Notes: a model not told the origin generated them from the sequence alone. Positions 8,072-17,775 are shown, counted from the stretch's first letter. The stretch is DNA of 64,000 bases from Ureibacillus composti (GCA_030348875.1 JAUCEP010000002.1:2311001-2375000), one strand, 5' to 3'. Program-made: numbers and translations.

Positions 8072-9508
8072 TTAGTATGCGCGGCCGAACCAAACTGTGT
8101 GTTTTGATTCTTTGCCACAGTTGATGCATGTGTGTTTTTCTGCAGGTGGGTTGAATGGAATGTTACGTGTTGTGAATTTTGTTTCTTCTTTCACGTTTGA
8201 TTCACAAGCGTCGTCTCCGCACCAGCCAGCAAGTACCCAACCTGGGATTGTTTCGTTTTTCTCTGAATCCGCTAAATGTTGGTGTAATTGTTCTAATGAG
8301 TCGATATGTGTATGTGAGTTTGCATCACGGAATGCTTTTGCTTTATCGAATAGACGTGTTTGCATGATTTCAAGCTCTTTTTCGATTGCTTCAACAACAG
8401 AACCTAATTCAACTGTTTGTTTGTCAGCTTCGTCACGAGCTTTTAATAATACTTGGTTGTTTTCAAGGTCACGTGGTCCAAGCTCAATGCGAACTGGTAC
8501 CCCTTTTAGTTCCCATTCATTGAATTTATAACCTGGAGATTGATCTGAATCATCTAGGCGAACACGAATACCTTTTGCTTTTAATGTCGCGAAGATTTCA
8601 TCTAATTTCTCCATGATGGCAGGGTTCTTTTTCCAAGGACCAACTGGGATTAACACCACTTGTGTTGGTGCGATTTTTGGTGGTAATACAAGACCTTGCT
8701 CATCACCATGAACCATGATCACAGAACCGATTAAACGAGTTGATGTACCCCATGAAGTTGTGTGAACATGAGTGTGTTTGTTTTCTTTTGTTAAATATTT
8801 AATGTCAAATGCTTCAGCGAATTTTGTACCTAAGTAGTGAGATGTACCAGCTTGAACCGCTTTTCCGTCTTTCATCATTGCTTCGATTGAATACGTATCG
8901 ACAGCACCTGCGAAACGTTCAGATGGCGTTTTTTGACCATCATATACTGGAATTGCTAGGAATCCTTCTACTACTTCTTTGTAGATATTTAACATTTGCA
9001 TTGTTTCTTTACGTGCATCTTCTTCATCGACGTGAGCTGTGTGCCCTTCTTGCCATAAGAATTCAGATGTACGAATGAATGGAAGAGTTTTCTTTTCCCA
9101 GCGGAATACGTTTGCCCATTGGTTAATTAACACTGGAAGGTCGCGGTAGCTTTTAATCCAGTCGGAATAAAGATGTCCAATCATTGTTTCTGAAGTTGGA
9201 CGTAATGCAAGGCGTTCTTCTAATTTTTCACCTGCTGCTTCAGTTACCCATGGAAGTTCTGGTGAGAATCCTTCAATATGATCTTTTTCTTTTTGGAAGA
9301 AAGATTCTGGTATTAACATTGGGAAGTAGGCGTTACGGTGACCTGTTTCTTTAAAACGACGGTCCATTTCTCCTTGAATATGTTCCCAAAGCTCGTAGCC
9401 ATCTGGTTTGAAGGCGATACAACCACGAACTGGTGTGTAGTCCATTAAATCTGCTTTTTGAATTGTGTCAATGTACCATTTTGAAAAATCATTTGTTTGT
9501 TGTGACAT
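8072..9508 (-). CDS. proS: prolyl-tRNA synthetase, short (archaeal/eukaryote-like) type
   Basis: 478 residues from the ATG at 9508, which has GAGGAGG 7 nt upstream. The longer open frame back to 9637 runs through the T-box terminator and is not coding. Class II synthetase motifs are visible (FRWEKKTLPFIRTSEFLWQEG; TSHYLG; WGTSTR). The C-terminus has a zinc-type domain (CGDDAC, CINCG). Length and lack of an editing insertion mark the ProS type 3 form rather than the about 570-residue bacterial form. It charges tRNA-Pro with proline in the cytoplasm. Expression is controlled by the T-box leader just upstream. Confidence 0.95.
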   Translation of the reverse strand: MSQQTNDFSKWYIDTIQKADLMDYTPVRGCIAFKPDGYELWEHIQGEMDRRFKETGHRNAYFPMLIPESFFQKEKDHIEGFSPELPWVTEAAGEKLEERLALRPTSETMIGHLYSDWIKSYRDLPVLINQWANVFRWEKKTLPFIRTSEFLWQEGHTAHVDEEDARKETMQMLNIYKEVVEGFLAIPVYDGQKTPSERFAGAVDTYSIEAMMKDGKAVQAGTSHYLGTKFAEAFDIKYLTKENKHTHVHTTSWGTSTRLIGSVIMVHGDEQGLVLPPKIAPTQVVLIPVGPWKKNPAIMEKLDEIFATLKAKGIRVRLDDSDQSPGYKFNEWELKGVPVRIELGPRDLENNQVLLKARDEADKQTVELGSVVEAIEKELEIMQTRLFDKAKAFRDANSHTHIDSLEQLHQHLADSEKNETIPGWVLAGWCGDDACESNVKEETKFTTRNIPFNPPAEKHTCINCGKESKHTVWFGRAY

Positions 9509-9539
9509 GGTTTGTTCCTCCTCAATAATTTGCCTCGTG

Positions 9540-9835
9540 TATTGTTTGTGCGTTACAACGATAAAAAATGGCCATATAAAAAGCGTAAAAGCATCCTCAT
9601 GTAAGGACGTCTTTACGCTGAATCGACGTGGTACCACCTTAGTTTGGCTTTCACCTGAATTGTGAAAAGCCCTCTAAACGTTTTGTAACGAAAACGACTC
9701 GGTTAATTTTGTTAACATCTCCGTGATAGGTTTCAATAAGAAGCGGTGATATAGCTCTCAGCAATTGCTATACTTTCTGTTTCACAATTCTTATTTACTT
9801 GGTCACTTCATAGATTGTCTATTTCTACTATAATG
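9540..9835 (-). promoter_or_regulatory. T-box riboswitch leader of proS
   Basis: On the minus strand the leader contains the T-box sequence AAGGTGGTACCACG (9627-9640). It is followed by a strong terminator hairpin (arms AAGCGTAAA/TTTACGCTT, 9581-9619, then U-run). Upstream, the sequence GAAACCTATCACGGAG places a CCU proline codon (9728-9730) where the specifier is expected. Uncharged tRNA-Pro would stabilise the antiterminator and switch proS on. The 5' boundary is approximate. Confidence 0.9.
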
Positions 9836-9939
9836 TATCAAATTCCCGTAAAAAATACAATTCTTACCGAAAAAATTTCTAAATTATTCTTATTTGTTCG
9901 ATATATAGCAAGTTTCCACACAATTTTTGTGAATTTTGA

Positions 9940-10488
9940 TTAGTTTGAACCAAAAAATACTGCTTCCACTTCTTGTTCTAGCTGCCCGATTAGTTGACAT
10001 TCTGTTTTTCGCGCAGACAATGCTTTGACGATACTGCTGTAGTACCAATGTTGCTCCGCTCTTCCTCGTTTAAATCGATACCAAACCGATTCACCCGACT
10101 GTTTAAGATCTTCCCGGATTGATTGTAAGTTATGAACTTTATCCGCTGTAATGACATGGATTTCATCAATGGATGCGTGTTGTAATGAATGAATGGTGTG
10201 ACGTTTTCGCTCTTTCCAAGGTAATGTTTTATCAGGTTCGGATGCAGCTTCGACTAGACGTGTGACTTGTTCACCAAACATTTCGAGTAACTGCTCTTTC
10301 GTCACATCTGTATCTTCTAACGTGTCGTGTAAAATTCCAGCTGCAATCACTTCTTCGGAACATTTTGTCTGTTGCAACATCATACCGACCGCAAAAGGAT
10401 GTGTAATATATGGGATATTTGTTCCTTTACGCATTTGTCCCGCGTGAGCGACGGCTGCTAAATTAATGGCTTTTTGTACAATATTCAT
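9940..10488 (-). CDS. single-domain HD hydrolase of the RelA/SpoT (MESH1-like) type
   Basis: 182 residues. Motifs of the (p)ppGpp hydrolase HD domain are present: HAGQMRKGTNIPYITHP near residue 15, ILHDTLEDTDVT near residue 53, and ADKVHNL near 112. There is no synthetase, TGS or ACT domain. Such small proteins may hydrolyse alarmones or related 3'-phosphorylated nucleotides in the cytoplasm. The start has GGGGGAGC upstream. It lies 15 bp downstream of the LysR gene on the same strand and may be cotranscribed. Substrate is inferred only from the fold. Confidence 0.75.
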   Translation of the reverse strand: MNIVQKAINLAAVAHAGQMRKGTNIPYITHPFAVGMMLQQTKCSEEVIAAGILHDTLEDTDVTKEQLLEMFGEQVTRLVEAASEPDKTLPWKERKRHTIHSLQHASIDEIHVITADKVHNLQSIREDLKQSGESVWYRFKRGRAEQHWYYSSIVKALSARKTECQLIGQLEQEVEAVFFGSN

Positions 10489-10503
10489 ATTTGCTCCCCC
10501 CGT

Positions 10504-11418
10504 TTAGAAAAATTGACCTTCAGCACATGACCAATCTTTTGCATGCTTCAATGTAATGTCTATAAAACTTGCTAGTGCAGGCGAAACCCATTTATTTTTG
10601 TGATAAATAACTTGGGAGTAGATTTGTTTTAATCCCGCTTCACTAGGAATAATTTTCAACTTCCCTGCCTCGACTTCATCTTGTACAGCGATTAAAGGTA
10701 AATAAGCTATACCAAGTCCACTCATGACAGAACGCTTGATTGCCTCCACACTCCAAAGTTCCATAACATTAGAAGGTACAATCCCTCTGCTACGTAGATG
10801 CTCTTCAAATATTCTTCGATAACTGGCTTCTTTTTCATTCACAATTAAACACTCACTAAGCTTTTGATTTTCGTACAAATCACATAAGCTATTCATTGAA
10901 CAGTCAGGACTCCCAACGAGAACAATCGGTTCATTCATTAAAGCATAGATGACTAAATCCGAATCCTCGAACTGTGGCACCATGACAAAGGCAATATCTG
11001 CACTTCCATCAAGAATTGCCTTCTTGTTTTCCCCACAAGGTGCATTACTTAAACGAATGCTGACATGAGGAAATTTTTTTCGATATTCTCTTAAGATCGG
11101 TTCTAAGCGATATACTGTAAGAGATTCAGGAGCCGCAATTTTTAGTGTCCCTCTAATATCTTCTTCCTCATTCGTAAGGCTTTCGATTTTCCGATAAGTA
11201 TCCAAAATTTCTTTAGTGTAGGGTAACAGCTTCTTACCGATATCCGTTAGTCTTACTTTACGCCCCATCCGATCAAATAAAGGGGAGCCGAGATGCTCTT
11301 CAAGTGTCTGAATATGAGAGGTCACGGTGGATTGAGTGTAACCTAAATGTTCAGCTGCTTGGGTGAAACTTCCCGTTTCAATCACCTTGTTAAACGTAAT
11401 AAAATGGCGTATTTCCAT
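10504..11418 (-). CDS. LysR family transcriptional regulator
   Basis: 304 residues. The N-terminal winged helix (FNKVIETGSFTQAAEHLGYTQSTVTSHIQTLE) is followed by a periplasmic-binding-protein-like effector domain, the normal LysR architecture. It is divergent from the MFS carrier at 11615, the usual arrangement for a LysR regulator and its target. The effector is unknown. Confidence 0.9.
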   Translation of the reverse strand: MEIRHFITFNKVIETGSFTQAAEHLGYTQSTVTSHIQTLEEHLGSPLFDRMGRKVRLTDIGKKLLPYTKEILDTYRKIESLTNEEEDIRGTLKIAAPESLTVYRLEPILREYRKKFPHVSIRLSNAPCGENKKAILDGSADIAFVMVPQFEDSDLVIYALMNEPIVLVGSPDCSMNSLCDLYENQKLSECLIVNEKEASYRRIFEEHLRSRGIVPSNVMELWSVEAIKRSVMSGLGIAYLPLIAVQDEVEAGKLKIIPSEAGLKQIYSQVIYHKNKWVSPALASFIDITLKHAKDWSCAEGQFF

Positions 11419-11572
11419 CCCTTCACCCCACTTTTAACATTCTTTTTTTATCAATAGTATCAGAAAAATCAATGGATCACTTCATAAACTTCAATTTTAC
11501 ACATGGGTTGTGACTCGTTAAAATGAAAGAATCATAGAGTGAGAGACGGTTTCTCATATGCGTGTTGAGAAT

Positions 11573-11599
11573 GGGACGAGGGACCTGTCCCCCTGTCCC
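11573..11599. repeat. third copy of the GGGAC...GTCCC palindromic repeat
   Basis: GGGACGAGGGACCTGTCCCC followed by CTGTCCC. It abuts the Shine-Dalgarno of the MFS gene (GGAGGAGG at 11600) without a gap, so it lies in the 5' leader and could fold just ahead of the RBS. See the copies at 7970-8070. Confidence 0.8.
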
Positions 11600-11614
11600 G
11601 GAGGAGGTTTTGCT

Positions 11615-12889
11615 TTGAAGCGTATTCACTATAGTTGGTTTGTTTTAACGGTCACCTTTTTTTCTATTATTGTCGTCGGCATTGTGGTGGCATCATCTGG
11701 GGTGTTTTTAACTCCGTTTGAAAATGAGTTTGGCTGGAGCCGCCCTACCATTTCCCTTGCTTTTGGTATATGTATGTTTTTCTTTGGAGTTTCAGGTCCA
11801 TTTATGGCAGCTTTACTGGAAGTCTTAGGGCTAAGGAAAATGATGTTAACTTCAATGGCCACTCTGTTAATAGGTCTTTTATTCACCTTCTTGATGAGTC
11901 AGTCTTGGCATTTGATCCTTATTTGGGGAATGATTATTGGATTAGGTTCAAGTGTTTTCTTAACTGTATTAAGTCCATATGTGGCAAATCATTGGTTTAA
12001 AGAAAAAAGGGGTCTCGCAACGGGAATATTAACGGCGAGTACGGCAATGGGACAGTTAATATTACTTCCCGTTTTAGCAATGGTGATTGAAAACTACTCA
12101 TGGCGATGGGCAATTGGGTTAATCATCACGCTGGGTGTCGTAATGTTCATCATAATCTTTTTATTTATGAAAAACTCTCCAAAGGATATGGGGATTCTTC
12201 CATATGGTCAAAAAGAAGAATTAGATGAAAAGAACAAAACACAAAAAGGAAATCCGATCATTATTGCTTTCAAAGGATTATTTAGTGCATTAAAGGCAAA
12301 GGAATTTTGGTTATTGGCAGGTAGTTTCTTTATTTGTGGCCTTTCCACGAGTGGGTTGATTGGGACACATTTTATTTCTTATTGTATTAGCTTTGGAATT
12401 CCTCTCGTTACGGCAGCTTCCTTACTATCATTTATGGGCGTGTTTAATATGGTAGGAACGACTTTCTCTGGCTTTCTATCGGACCGTTTTGATAATCGTT
12501 GGCTGTTATTTTGGTATTACTTGTTTAGAGGTGCTTCCCTAGTGCTTCTTCCCTTTGCATTAATGAGCGGGAATATCACTTGGATCATTGTGTTTACTGT
12601 GTTTTATGGTTTAGATTGGGTAGCGACTGTACCACCAACTATTAACCTCGCAAGACAAATCTTTGGGCTTCAGAAAAGTGCGATTATATATGGCTGGATT
12701 TATGCCGCTCACCAAGCAGGAGCTGCAGTTGCAGCATATGGCGGAGGGTTAGTCTATAAATATTTTAATAATTACACTTGGGCGTTTACGATGGCTGGCG
12801 TGTTCTGTGTGTTGGCGAGTCTATTTGTCATTGTTGTAAAAAAACAATCGACCGCGCAATTATCGAAAGAAGAACTTGTGAAAAGTTAG
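11615..12889 (+). CDS. MFS transporter, oxalate/formate or monocarboxylate antiporter-like
   Basis: About 424 residues with 12 hydrophobic spans. Start chosen as TTG at 11615, 7 nt after GGAGGAGG. An upstream ATG at 11558 would translate through a non-coding palindromic repeat and is unlikely. Loop motifs (FLSDRFDNRW; WRWAIGLIITLG) fit the major facilitator fold, and the sequence resembles YbfB/OFA-type carriers. It is divergent from the LysR gene, which probably controls it. Substrate, probably a small organic acid, cannot be fixed. Confidence 0.82.
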   Translation: MKRIHYSWFVLTVTFFSIIVVGIVVASSGVFLTPFENEFGWSRPTISLAFGICMFFFGVSGPFMAALLEVLGLRKMMLTSMATLLIGLLFTFLMSQSWHLILIWGMIIGLGSSVFLTVLSPYVANHWFKEKRGLATGILTASTAMGQLILLPVLAMVIENYSWRWAIGLIITLGVVMFIIIFLFMKNSPKDMGILPYGQKEELDEKNKTQKGNPIIIAFKGLFSALKAKEFWLLAGSFFICGLSTSGLIGTHFISYCISFGIPLVTAASLLSFMGVFNMVGTTFSGFLSDRFDNRWLLFWYYLFRGASLVLLPFALMSGNITWIIVFTVFYGLDWVATVPPTINLARQIFGLQKSAIIYGWIYAAHQAGAAVAAYGGGLVYKYFNNYTWAFTMAGVFCVLASLFVIVVKKQSTAQLSKEELVKS

Positions 12890-12974
12890 TTAAGTAGCTT
12901 GTTGGGGTGGACGGAGTGGATTCTTCATACGTACCACTCCCCAATTCATCCCATATAGCTTAACTCTGGAGAAC

Positions 12975-13283
12975 TTATTTATAGCTGGCTTTATTCAATA
13001 ACCTAAAACCCCAAAATAAAATGACAGAATAAATAGTTAAACCTGCGATCATAAGTATTGCTTCCCCGGTTAAACTAATCGGTGCATAACCACTATGACT
13101 GTTTGTATGTTCTTCTTCTGCTTTGTAAGTGAACCAAATAATAGTAGAAATATAACCATATAAAATAATGAAAGATGCCCACTTTACATAAACTAATAAT
13201 TTGTTATTCGAAGATACTAAATTTACAAATAAAAACAGTCCCCCATATACAAGCATTATGATGATTATTTCGGAAATCCCCAT
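12975..13283 (-). CDS. small membrane protein, unknown function
   Basis: 102 residues with three hydrophobic segments (about residues 3-22, 33-53, 75-95). Good RBS (GAGGGGG) before the ATG. It stands alone between the MFS gene and the phoU region. I do not recognise a family. Confidence 0.65.
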   Translation of the reverse strand: MGISEIIIIMLVYGGLFLFVNLVSSNNKLLVYVKWASFIILYGYISTIIWFTYKAEEEHTNSHSGYAPISLTGEAILMIAGLTIYSVILFWGFRLLNKASYK

Positions 13284-13676
13284 TTTACCCCCTCATTTTC
13301 CTCTAGAAATTATTACTATTTATGACTATAATAAAATAATAAAGGTTTCCAGAATATAGGAACATTCCTATTTCTTACATAAAAGTGAACAAATAGAATA
13401 TGAAAAGTTTTAATTTCTTATGTTAGAAGCACAACATGTGTTGAAAGGCTATCTCAAAATGACTTGAAAATGGGCATAAGATGACACTTCTTTGTCAAAA
13501 TCTAAATAATATGTTAACTTCAATTCGCTTTATGTTAACATATTATTAAGTCTAAAATTAGTTGTGTGTATTGAACATTTAGTCAGTAAGGCACTTCACA
13601 TTTTTAATCCCTACTAAAAACATAAATTTTATCAACTTTAACTAGTACATATTATTTTTCATCGAAAGGATCGTGC
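13284..13676. other. AT-rich intergenic region
   Basis: No gene, clear hairpin or repeat was seen. It must hold the divergent promoters of the membrane protein and the small-ORF/phoU unit. Confidence 0.4.
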
Positions 13677-13832
13677 ATGATGTATTTCAAAAAAGAACCG
13701 AAACAAATGACACCACAAGAATTATTAGAAACATTTACTCGCTTGTCTCAATTACCTTCTCGAATTCGGACAGCGGAAGAAGAAAACTATCTCTTAGTTA
13801 TACGAAAAGAAATCATAAAACGGATGGAATAA
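13677..13832 (+). CDS. 51-residue conserved-looking small protein upstream of phoU
   Basis: Opens with a double ATG preceded by AAAGGA at suitable spacing, and ends 22 bp before phoU. The product is charged and probably helical (PQELLETFTRLSQLP, EEENYLLVIRKEIIKRME), without signal or membrane segment. Tight spacing to phoU and a clean RBS argue that it is translated. Function unknown. Confidence 0.6.
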   Translation: MMYFKKEPKQMTPQELLETFTRLSQLPSRIRTAEEENYLLVIRKEIIKRME

Positions 13833-13854
13833 AGTAAAGGAAGGATGTTGGAAC

Positions 13855-14517
13855 ATGAGTGTACGCAAAAGATTTGACTTAGAACTCGAGGCACTTCAGA
13901 AGGAATTTTTAGTATTAGCCGAAAAAAGCATCAATACTTTAGAGAAATCATTTACCGTTTTTACAAATAAGGACACGAACACTGCGGAACAAATTATTGA
14001 GGAAGACGTAAATATTAATCAACTTGAGGAGTCAATAAATGACCAAGTTATTTTACTTTTAACCAAACAACAACCGATTGTTGGAACTGACTTACGAAGA
14101 TTAATCATTCTATTAAAAGCTGCCGCAGATATGGAACGTGTAGGAGATTACGCAGTTAAAATTGCCAAAACGACAATTCGTATTGGTAAAGACCGTTTTG
14201 TTACTTCCATTGAATTGATGGAAGATATGTGCTATAAAACTTCGCTAATGTTACGTCATATTGTCCAAGCATTTATTGATGAAAATACAACAAAAGCAAA
14301 AGAAATTGCAGAACTGGATGATACTATTGATGAAATGTACAGAAATATCATTAAACACCTAATGTCGTTGAGCAATGTGAAACCAGAATATGTCCCGCAA
14401 ATTACGTATTTATCATTTGTGTGCCGGTCTATTGAGAGATGTGCAGATCATGCAACAAATATAGCGGAATATCTTTTCTATCTTAAAAAGGGCCTTCGTT
14501 TAGATTTAAATAATTAA
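13855..14517 (+). CDS. phoU: phosphate signalling protein PhoU
   Basis: 220 residues, full length. The two-fold PhoU repeat is visible, each half a three-helix bundle with the acidic metal-binding signature (AADMERVGDYAVKIA near residue 90, CRSIERCADHATNIAEYL near 188). PhoU restrains the PhoR/PhoB-type response and Pst transport. Here it is not next to pst genes. AAGGAAGGATG precedes the start. Confidence 0.92.
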   Translation: MSVRKRFDLELEALQKEFLVLAEKSINTLEKSFTVFTNKDTNTAEQIIEEDVNINQLEESINDQVILLLTKQQPIVGTDLRRLIILLKAAADMERVGDYAVKIAKTTIRIGKDRFVTSIELMEDMCYKTSLMLRHIVQAFIDENTTKAKEIAELDDTIDEMYRNIIKHLMSLSNVKPEYVPQITYLSFVCRSIERCADHATNIAEYLFYLKKGLRLDLNN

Positions 14518-14709
14518 CTCTTCAAGTAAGACTAATTAAATGAAATAGTCGAGGGCCGTACAAGGATTAAGGAATTTCAAATATTCCTAGTCTGAGAAAA
14601 CTTTTAAAATCTCTGATAATTTTTGCATCTTTAGGTTCCCACCCAATCAAACAAGATACCCCTACATATTGTACTCAAAGTAATCACCTACTGTTTTGGA
14701 GGGGTTCAT

Positions 14710-15462
14710 GTGTATAGGGTTTTTCTGTTTCGCAACGATACTTCTGCTAAAAACATAGTCTTGCTTGATAAGAAACAAGGCGATGTGACGGGTGACGGAA
14801 TCATTGACTATATTTATTTAATCGGGAGTAAAACCAATGTAGCCCAATTCTATATCGATCATATTACTCTGCTTATTCAAGATGGACGGACCAATCATAT
14901 TTCAACAGTAACCTTTCAATATAATGGTGGATACAATGCGCGACTTTTCCTCGGAGATTTTTCCAAAGATCACGTTTTGGATATTTTGGTCAGTATCGAT
15001 TCTGGAGGAAGTGGAGGCTACGGTTATTACTATATTTATTCCTTCAAGGAACACATTTTGCGTCAACTATTTGATGTGGAACAATATAATCAAGATTATT
15101 TATTCGAAGTTAATTATGAGGATTTTTATAAAGTGAGTGTAAAAAGTGCCAAGCTTAATATACTTTTCACGATTGATATTAGTAATAAAGGGCAAGATTA
15201 TTTATCACAGTTCTACGATGAAAATGGCAAACTAAAACAACCGGTTCAAGGCGGGGCTCTTGCTTTAGGTATTTTATATCCTGTTGTTACTACTAATAAA
15301 GAATCGAGTTATGACTTACTTGCTTTTCAACGAATTATTGGTCCTACGAATTCAGATACATTAGGATCTATTGAAAATCTCTTATCATGGAATGGTTCTC
15401 AATTCGTTTCATCGCTATTGAATATCTCTTTACCTGGTTCAAAGTTGAAGCAGCTTGATTAG
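14710..15462 (+). CDS. VCBS/FG-GAP-type repeat protein of unknown function
   Basis: 250 residues starting with GTG after GGAGGGG. The N-terminal DKKQGDVTGDGIIDYIYLIG and a later FLGDFSKDHVLDILVSIDSGGSGG match calcium-binding beta-propeller (FG-GAP/VCBS) units. No signal peptide is evident from this start. Related proteins in Bacillales are often spore- or surface-associated, but nothing here proves location. Confidence 0.65.
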   Translation: MYRVFLFRNDTSAKNIVLLDKKQGDVTGDGIIDYIYLIGSKTNVAQFYIDHITLLIQDGRTNHISTVTFQYNGGYNARLFLGDFSKDHVLDILVSIDSGGSGGYGYYYIYSFKEHILRQLFDVEQYNQDYLFEVNYEDFYKVSVKSAKLNILFTIDISNKGQDYLSQFYDENGKLKQPVQGGALALGILYPVVTTNKESSYDLLAFQRIIGPTNSDTLGSIENLLSWNGSQFVSSLLNISLPGSKLKQLD

Positions 15463-15703
15463 AATAGGGCCGGAAAAGCTTCTGCTTGTATGAGCTCAAT
15501 TCTCTTGTTTATGGGCAACTTTCTAGCATTTATAAGCATTATAATTTAACTTAGAGCAAACTTAACCCTTTTTGAGCACGTTACAGTTACTTATGAGCAT
15601 TACCCTAGTTTTATCAAATATAAAAATTTGTTTACTCTCTTCTAAATATCCTTATATGAAAATAGACGCATTTCTTAGTGAAACGCGTTCGGTTACTGCA
15701 TTA

Positions 15704-16162
15704 CTAAACCCATTTATCTAATGTCCAACCTTCAGCTAATCGTTCTTTAAGTAAAGTATCATTCCATATTCCCCAAGGTGATAATTTCTTTTGTTCATCA
15801 GATAATTCTTTAACTGATTCTCTTTTCCAAGTATCATAATCAACAATGTGCCAGCAAATAAATTCATCCCCTATGATATGTTCTGTTCTAAATTTGCTAG
15901 GTAAAATAAAATGTTGTGGAACTGGGTAATTCCCTACTTTTTTAACTATTTTGTGCCAAAGAGCAGCTCCTAAAGGAAAATGAATCAGATAAAGTTCCTT
16001 TGCCTTTACCAATTCATCTATGATTTCAGATTCACCCTTATTCAAGTTGGGCAATATGCGAATTAAGGGCCCAATTCTTTCATCCTTATGAACATATTGA
16101 AATATATCTACACCGTTTGATGTTAATATTTCAAAAACATCCCCGATTTTTAAACGAACCAA
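15704..16162 (-). CDS. immunity-protein-like (SMI/Imm-type) small protein
   Basis: 152 residues from a TTG with AAGGA upstream. The pattern GDVFEI...FQYVHKDERIGPLIRILP, then FPLGAALWHKIVKKVGN and WNDTLLKERLAEGW, resembles small families found among polymorphic-toxin immunity proteins. No toxin gene is adjacent, so it would be an orphan immunity gene or a housekeeping relative. Function is tentative. Confidence 0.5.
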   Translation of the reverse strand: MVRLKIGDVFEILTSNGVDIFQYVHKDERIGPLIRILPNLNKGESEIIDELVKAKELYLIHFPLGAALWHKIVKKVGNYPVPQHFILPSKFRTEHIIGDEFICWHIVDYDTWKRESVKELSDEQKKLSPWGIWNDTLLKERLAEGWTLDKWV

Positions 16163-16413
16163 CCAAATCAGTCCTTAGTATTTTTTAACTTATTATCTTC
16201 AACTTGTCTACGTCTTTTCTTTAAGACACATTCATTATAGTGAAATATGTTCTTTAGCTGAATAAAAACTGTAAAAATGTTACTCAGGTATTGTTCTAAA
16301 AATATGTTGTTATTAGATTTATTAATTTTCTAATATTAGAATCTGTGTCGAAGTTATGTTAAACTTACAAAGTTATTTTTGATTAATATACACAGTTTAT
16401 ATGAGGGGAAGCT

Positions 16414-17322
16414 ATGATGAATCAATTGTCAAATAGATGGTTTGATCACCCCAGCTATTTTCGTTACGGGTTTTTTCTTCTTTTAATTGTTAGTGTGATC
16501 TTAAACAGTATCTTTCCAAATGGTGACGATCTTTTTTATATATTATATATTTTTTCCGTTATATTTCTTGGGATCGGTTTCTATAATAAACCGGCATGGT
16601 TCTTAATCTTTTTTACTGTATTGGTAGTATCGTTTCGGTATTTATTAATTCTCGATGAAGAACTGAATGTCGTGGTGTTTTGTATTCATTTATGTACGTA
16701 TTTTTTAATCACGCTAATATCATCTAGGTTAATGAGACTTGTGCAAAAAGTGAAAGCAGATAATTTAGAATTAACAACAGCACTTGCTAATGCCTTGGAT
16801 TCCAGAGACACTTATACTTTGCACCACTCTGAAAATGTTGCAAGGTACGCTGTTCAAATAGCTGAGAAGATGAAGTTGTCTAAAGAAAGTTGTGCCATTA
16901 TCCGCAAAGGAGCATTATTGCATGACATTGGGAAAATTGGAATTCCTGAACATATCTTGTTAAAGAATGATAAATTATTGACCGATGAATATGAAATCAT
17001 TAAAAGTCATCCCACGGTTGGCTATAACATCATTAAGCATGTTACAGATTTTCATAAAAATGGCGTTTTAGATATTGTTTTGTACCACCACGAAAGATTT
17101 GACGGGAAAGGCTATCCAAGAGGAATAGCAGGCCATCAAATTCCTTTGTTCGCCCGAATAGTAGCTGTTGCCGATGCTTTTGATGCCATGACGTCAAAAC
17201 GCGTCTATCGAGATGAACTTAATTTAGAATACACGCTCAATGAAATTCGGAAAAATAAAGGAACACAATTCGACCCTGAAATTGTTGATGTTTTTTTAAG
17301 TCTTTTTGAGGACAAGAAATAA
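16414..17322 (+). CDS. membrane HD-GYP domain protein, probable c-di-GMP phosphodiesterase
   Basis: 302 residues. About four hydrophobic spans in residues 15-108 are followed by a complete HD-GYP domain: HH at 137-138, HDIGK near 170, and HHERFDGKGYP with GYP at 233-235. All signature residues are present, so catalysis is expected. It would hydrolyse cyclic di-GMP (or a related cyclic dinucleotide) at the inner face of the membrane. A GGDEF protein at 34130-34810 could be a synthase counterpart. Strong terminator follows. Confidence 0.85.
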   Translation: MMNQLSNRWFDHPSYFRYGFFLLLIVSVILNSIFPNGDDLFYILYIFSVIFLGIGFYNKPAWFLIFFTVLVVSFRYLLILDEELNVVVFCIHLCTYFLITLISSRLMRLVQKVKADNLELTTALANALDSRDTYTLHHSENVARYAVQIAEKMKLSKESCAIIRKGALLHDIGKIGIPEHILLKNDKLLTDEYEIIKSHPTVGYNIIKHVTDFHKNGVLDIVLYHHERFDGKGYPRGIAGHQIPLFARIVAVADAFDAMTSKRVYRDELNLEYTLNEIRKNKGTQFDPEIVDVFLSLFEDKK

Positions 17323-17353
17323 TGTAGATGCAAAGGCTATGATAAAGCCCGAA

Positions 17354-17392
17354 AACACCAGTTCCTCTCTTGGAGAAAACTGGTGTTTTTTT
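17354..17392 (+). terminator. Rho-independent terminator after the HD-GYP gene
   Basis: Arms AACACCAGTT (17354-17363) and AACTGGTGTT (17378-17387), followed by a T-run. Confidence 0.9.
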
Positions 17393-17435
17393 GCCGTTAT
17401 TATCATTCTCATGAGGTGTTCAGTGAGAACGGACT

Positions 17436-17567
17436 ATGGGGCCACGTGCGTGGTTGGTCATTGGGGCGAGACTTGCGGCCGTGCGCGTTCTTGGTTCATG
17501 AGGCATGACTTGTGGACACGTGCGTTCTTGGTCATTAGAGACTTGTGGCCGTGGTGTTATCGCCCCC
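17436..17567. repeat. decayed inverted copy of the GC-rich structured repeat
   Basis: GC-rich island with repeated GACTTG(C/T)GGCCGTG and TTGGTCATTGGGGC. Read against the reverse complement of the repeat at 50402-50745 it matches over TTGGTCAT, GACxTGCGGCCGTGxCG and GCCGTGGxGTTxTxGCCCCC. It is a shortened, diverged relative in opposite orientation. No gene is supported here. Confidence 0.6.
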
Positions 17568-17572
17568 CTGCC

Positions 17573-17775
17573 TTAAGGGAACATTCTTCCGTTATTGAAT
17601 AATCTGGCGGCTTATATGACTGAAATAAGAGAATAATGTTCCGTTAAGTGTTTCAAATCAGGAAAATTTTAAAGATTTTGATGAGATAAGGGAAAAAATT
17701 TCCGTTATTTTTCAGAAATTATGTGTTTTTTGAACCTTAAGGGAAATTTCTTCCGTTATTGAATAATGTGGCGGC
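17573..17775. repeat. AAGGGAA four-unit repeat block, copy 1
   Basis: Units of the form AAGGGAA-N4..7-TTCCGTTA start at 17575, 17627, 17688 and 17739, spaced 52, 61 and 51 bp. Spacer sequences are also shared with the block at 37045 (for example GATTTxGxTGAGATAAGGG). A third copy is inverted at 59035-59235. Confidence 0.8.

Noticed and set aside
8097..8531. 144-codon plus-strand frame antisense to proS (and similar antisense frames elsewhere)
   Set aside because: Mirror frames of well-supported genes without RBS or homology-like sequence.
15463..15703. degenerate TATGAGCAT-like words between the VCBS-like gene and the Imm-like gene
   Set aside because: Spacing is irregular and matches are too weak to claim a repeat family.
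17306..17602. 98-codon plus-strand frame across the GC-rich relic
   Set aside because: It overlaps the HD-GYP gene end and crosses a terminator and repeats; composition is not coding-like.
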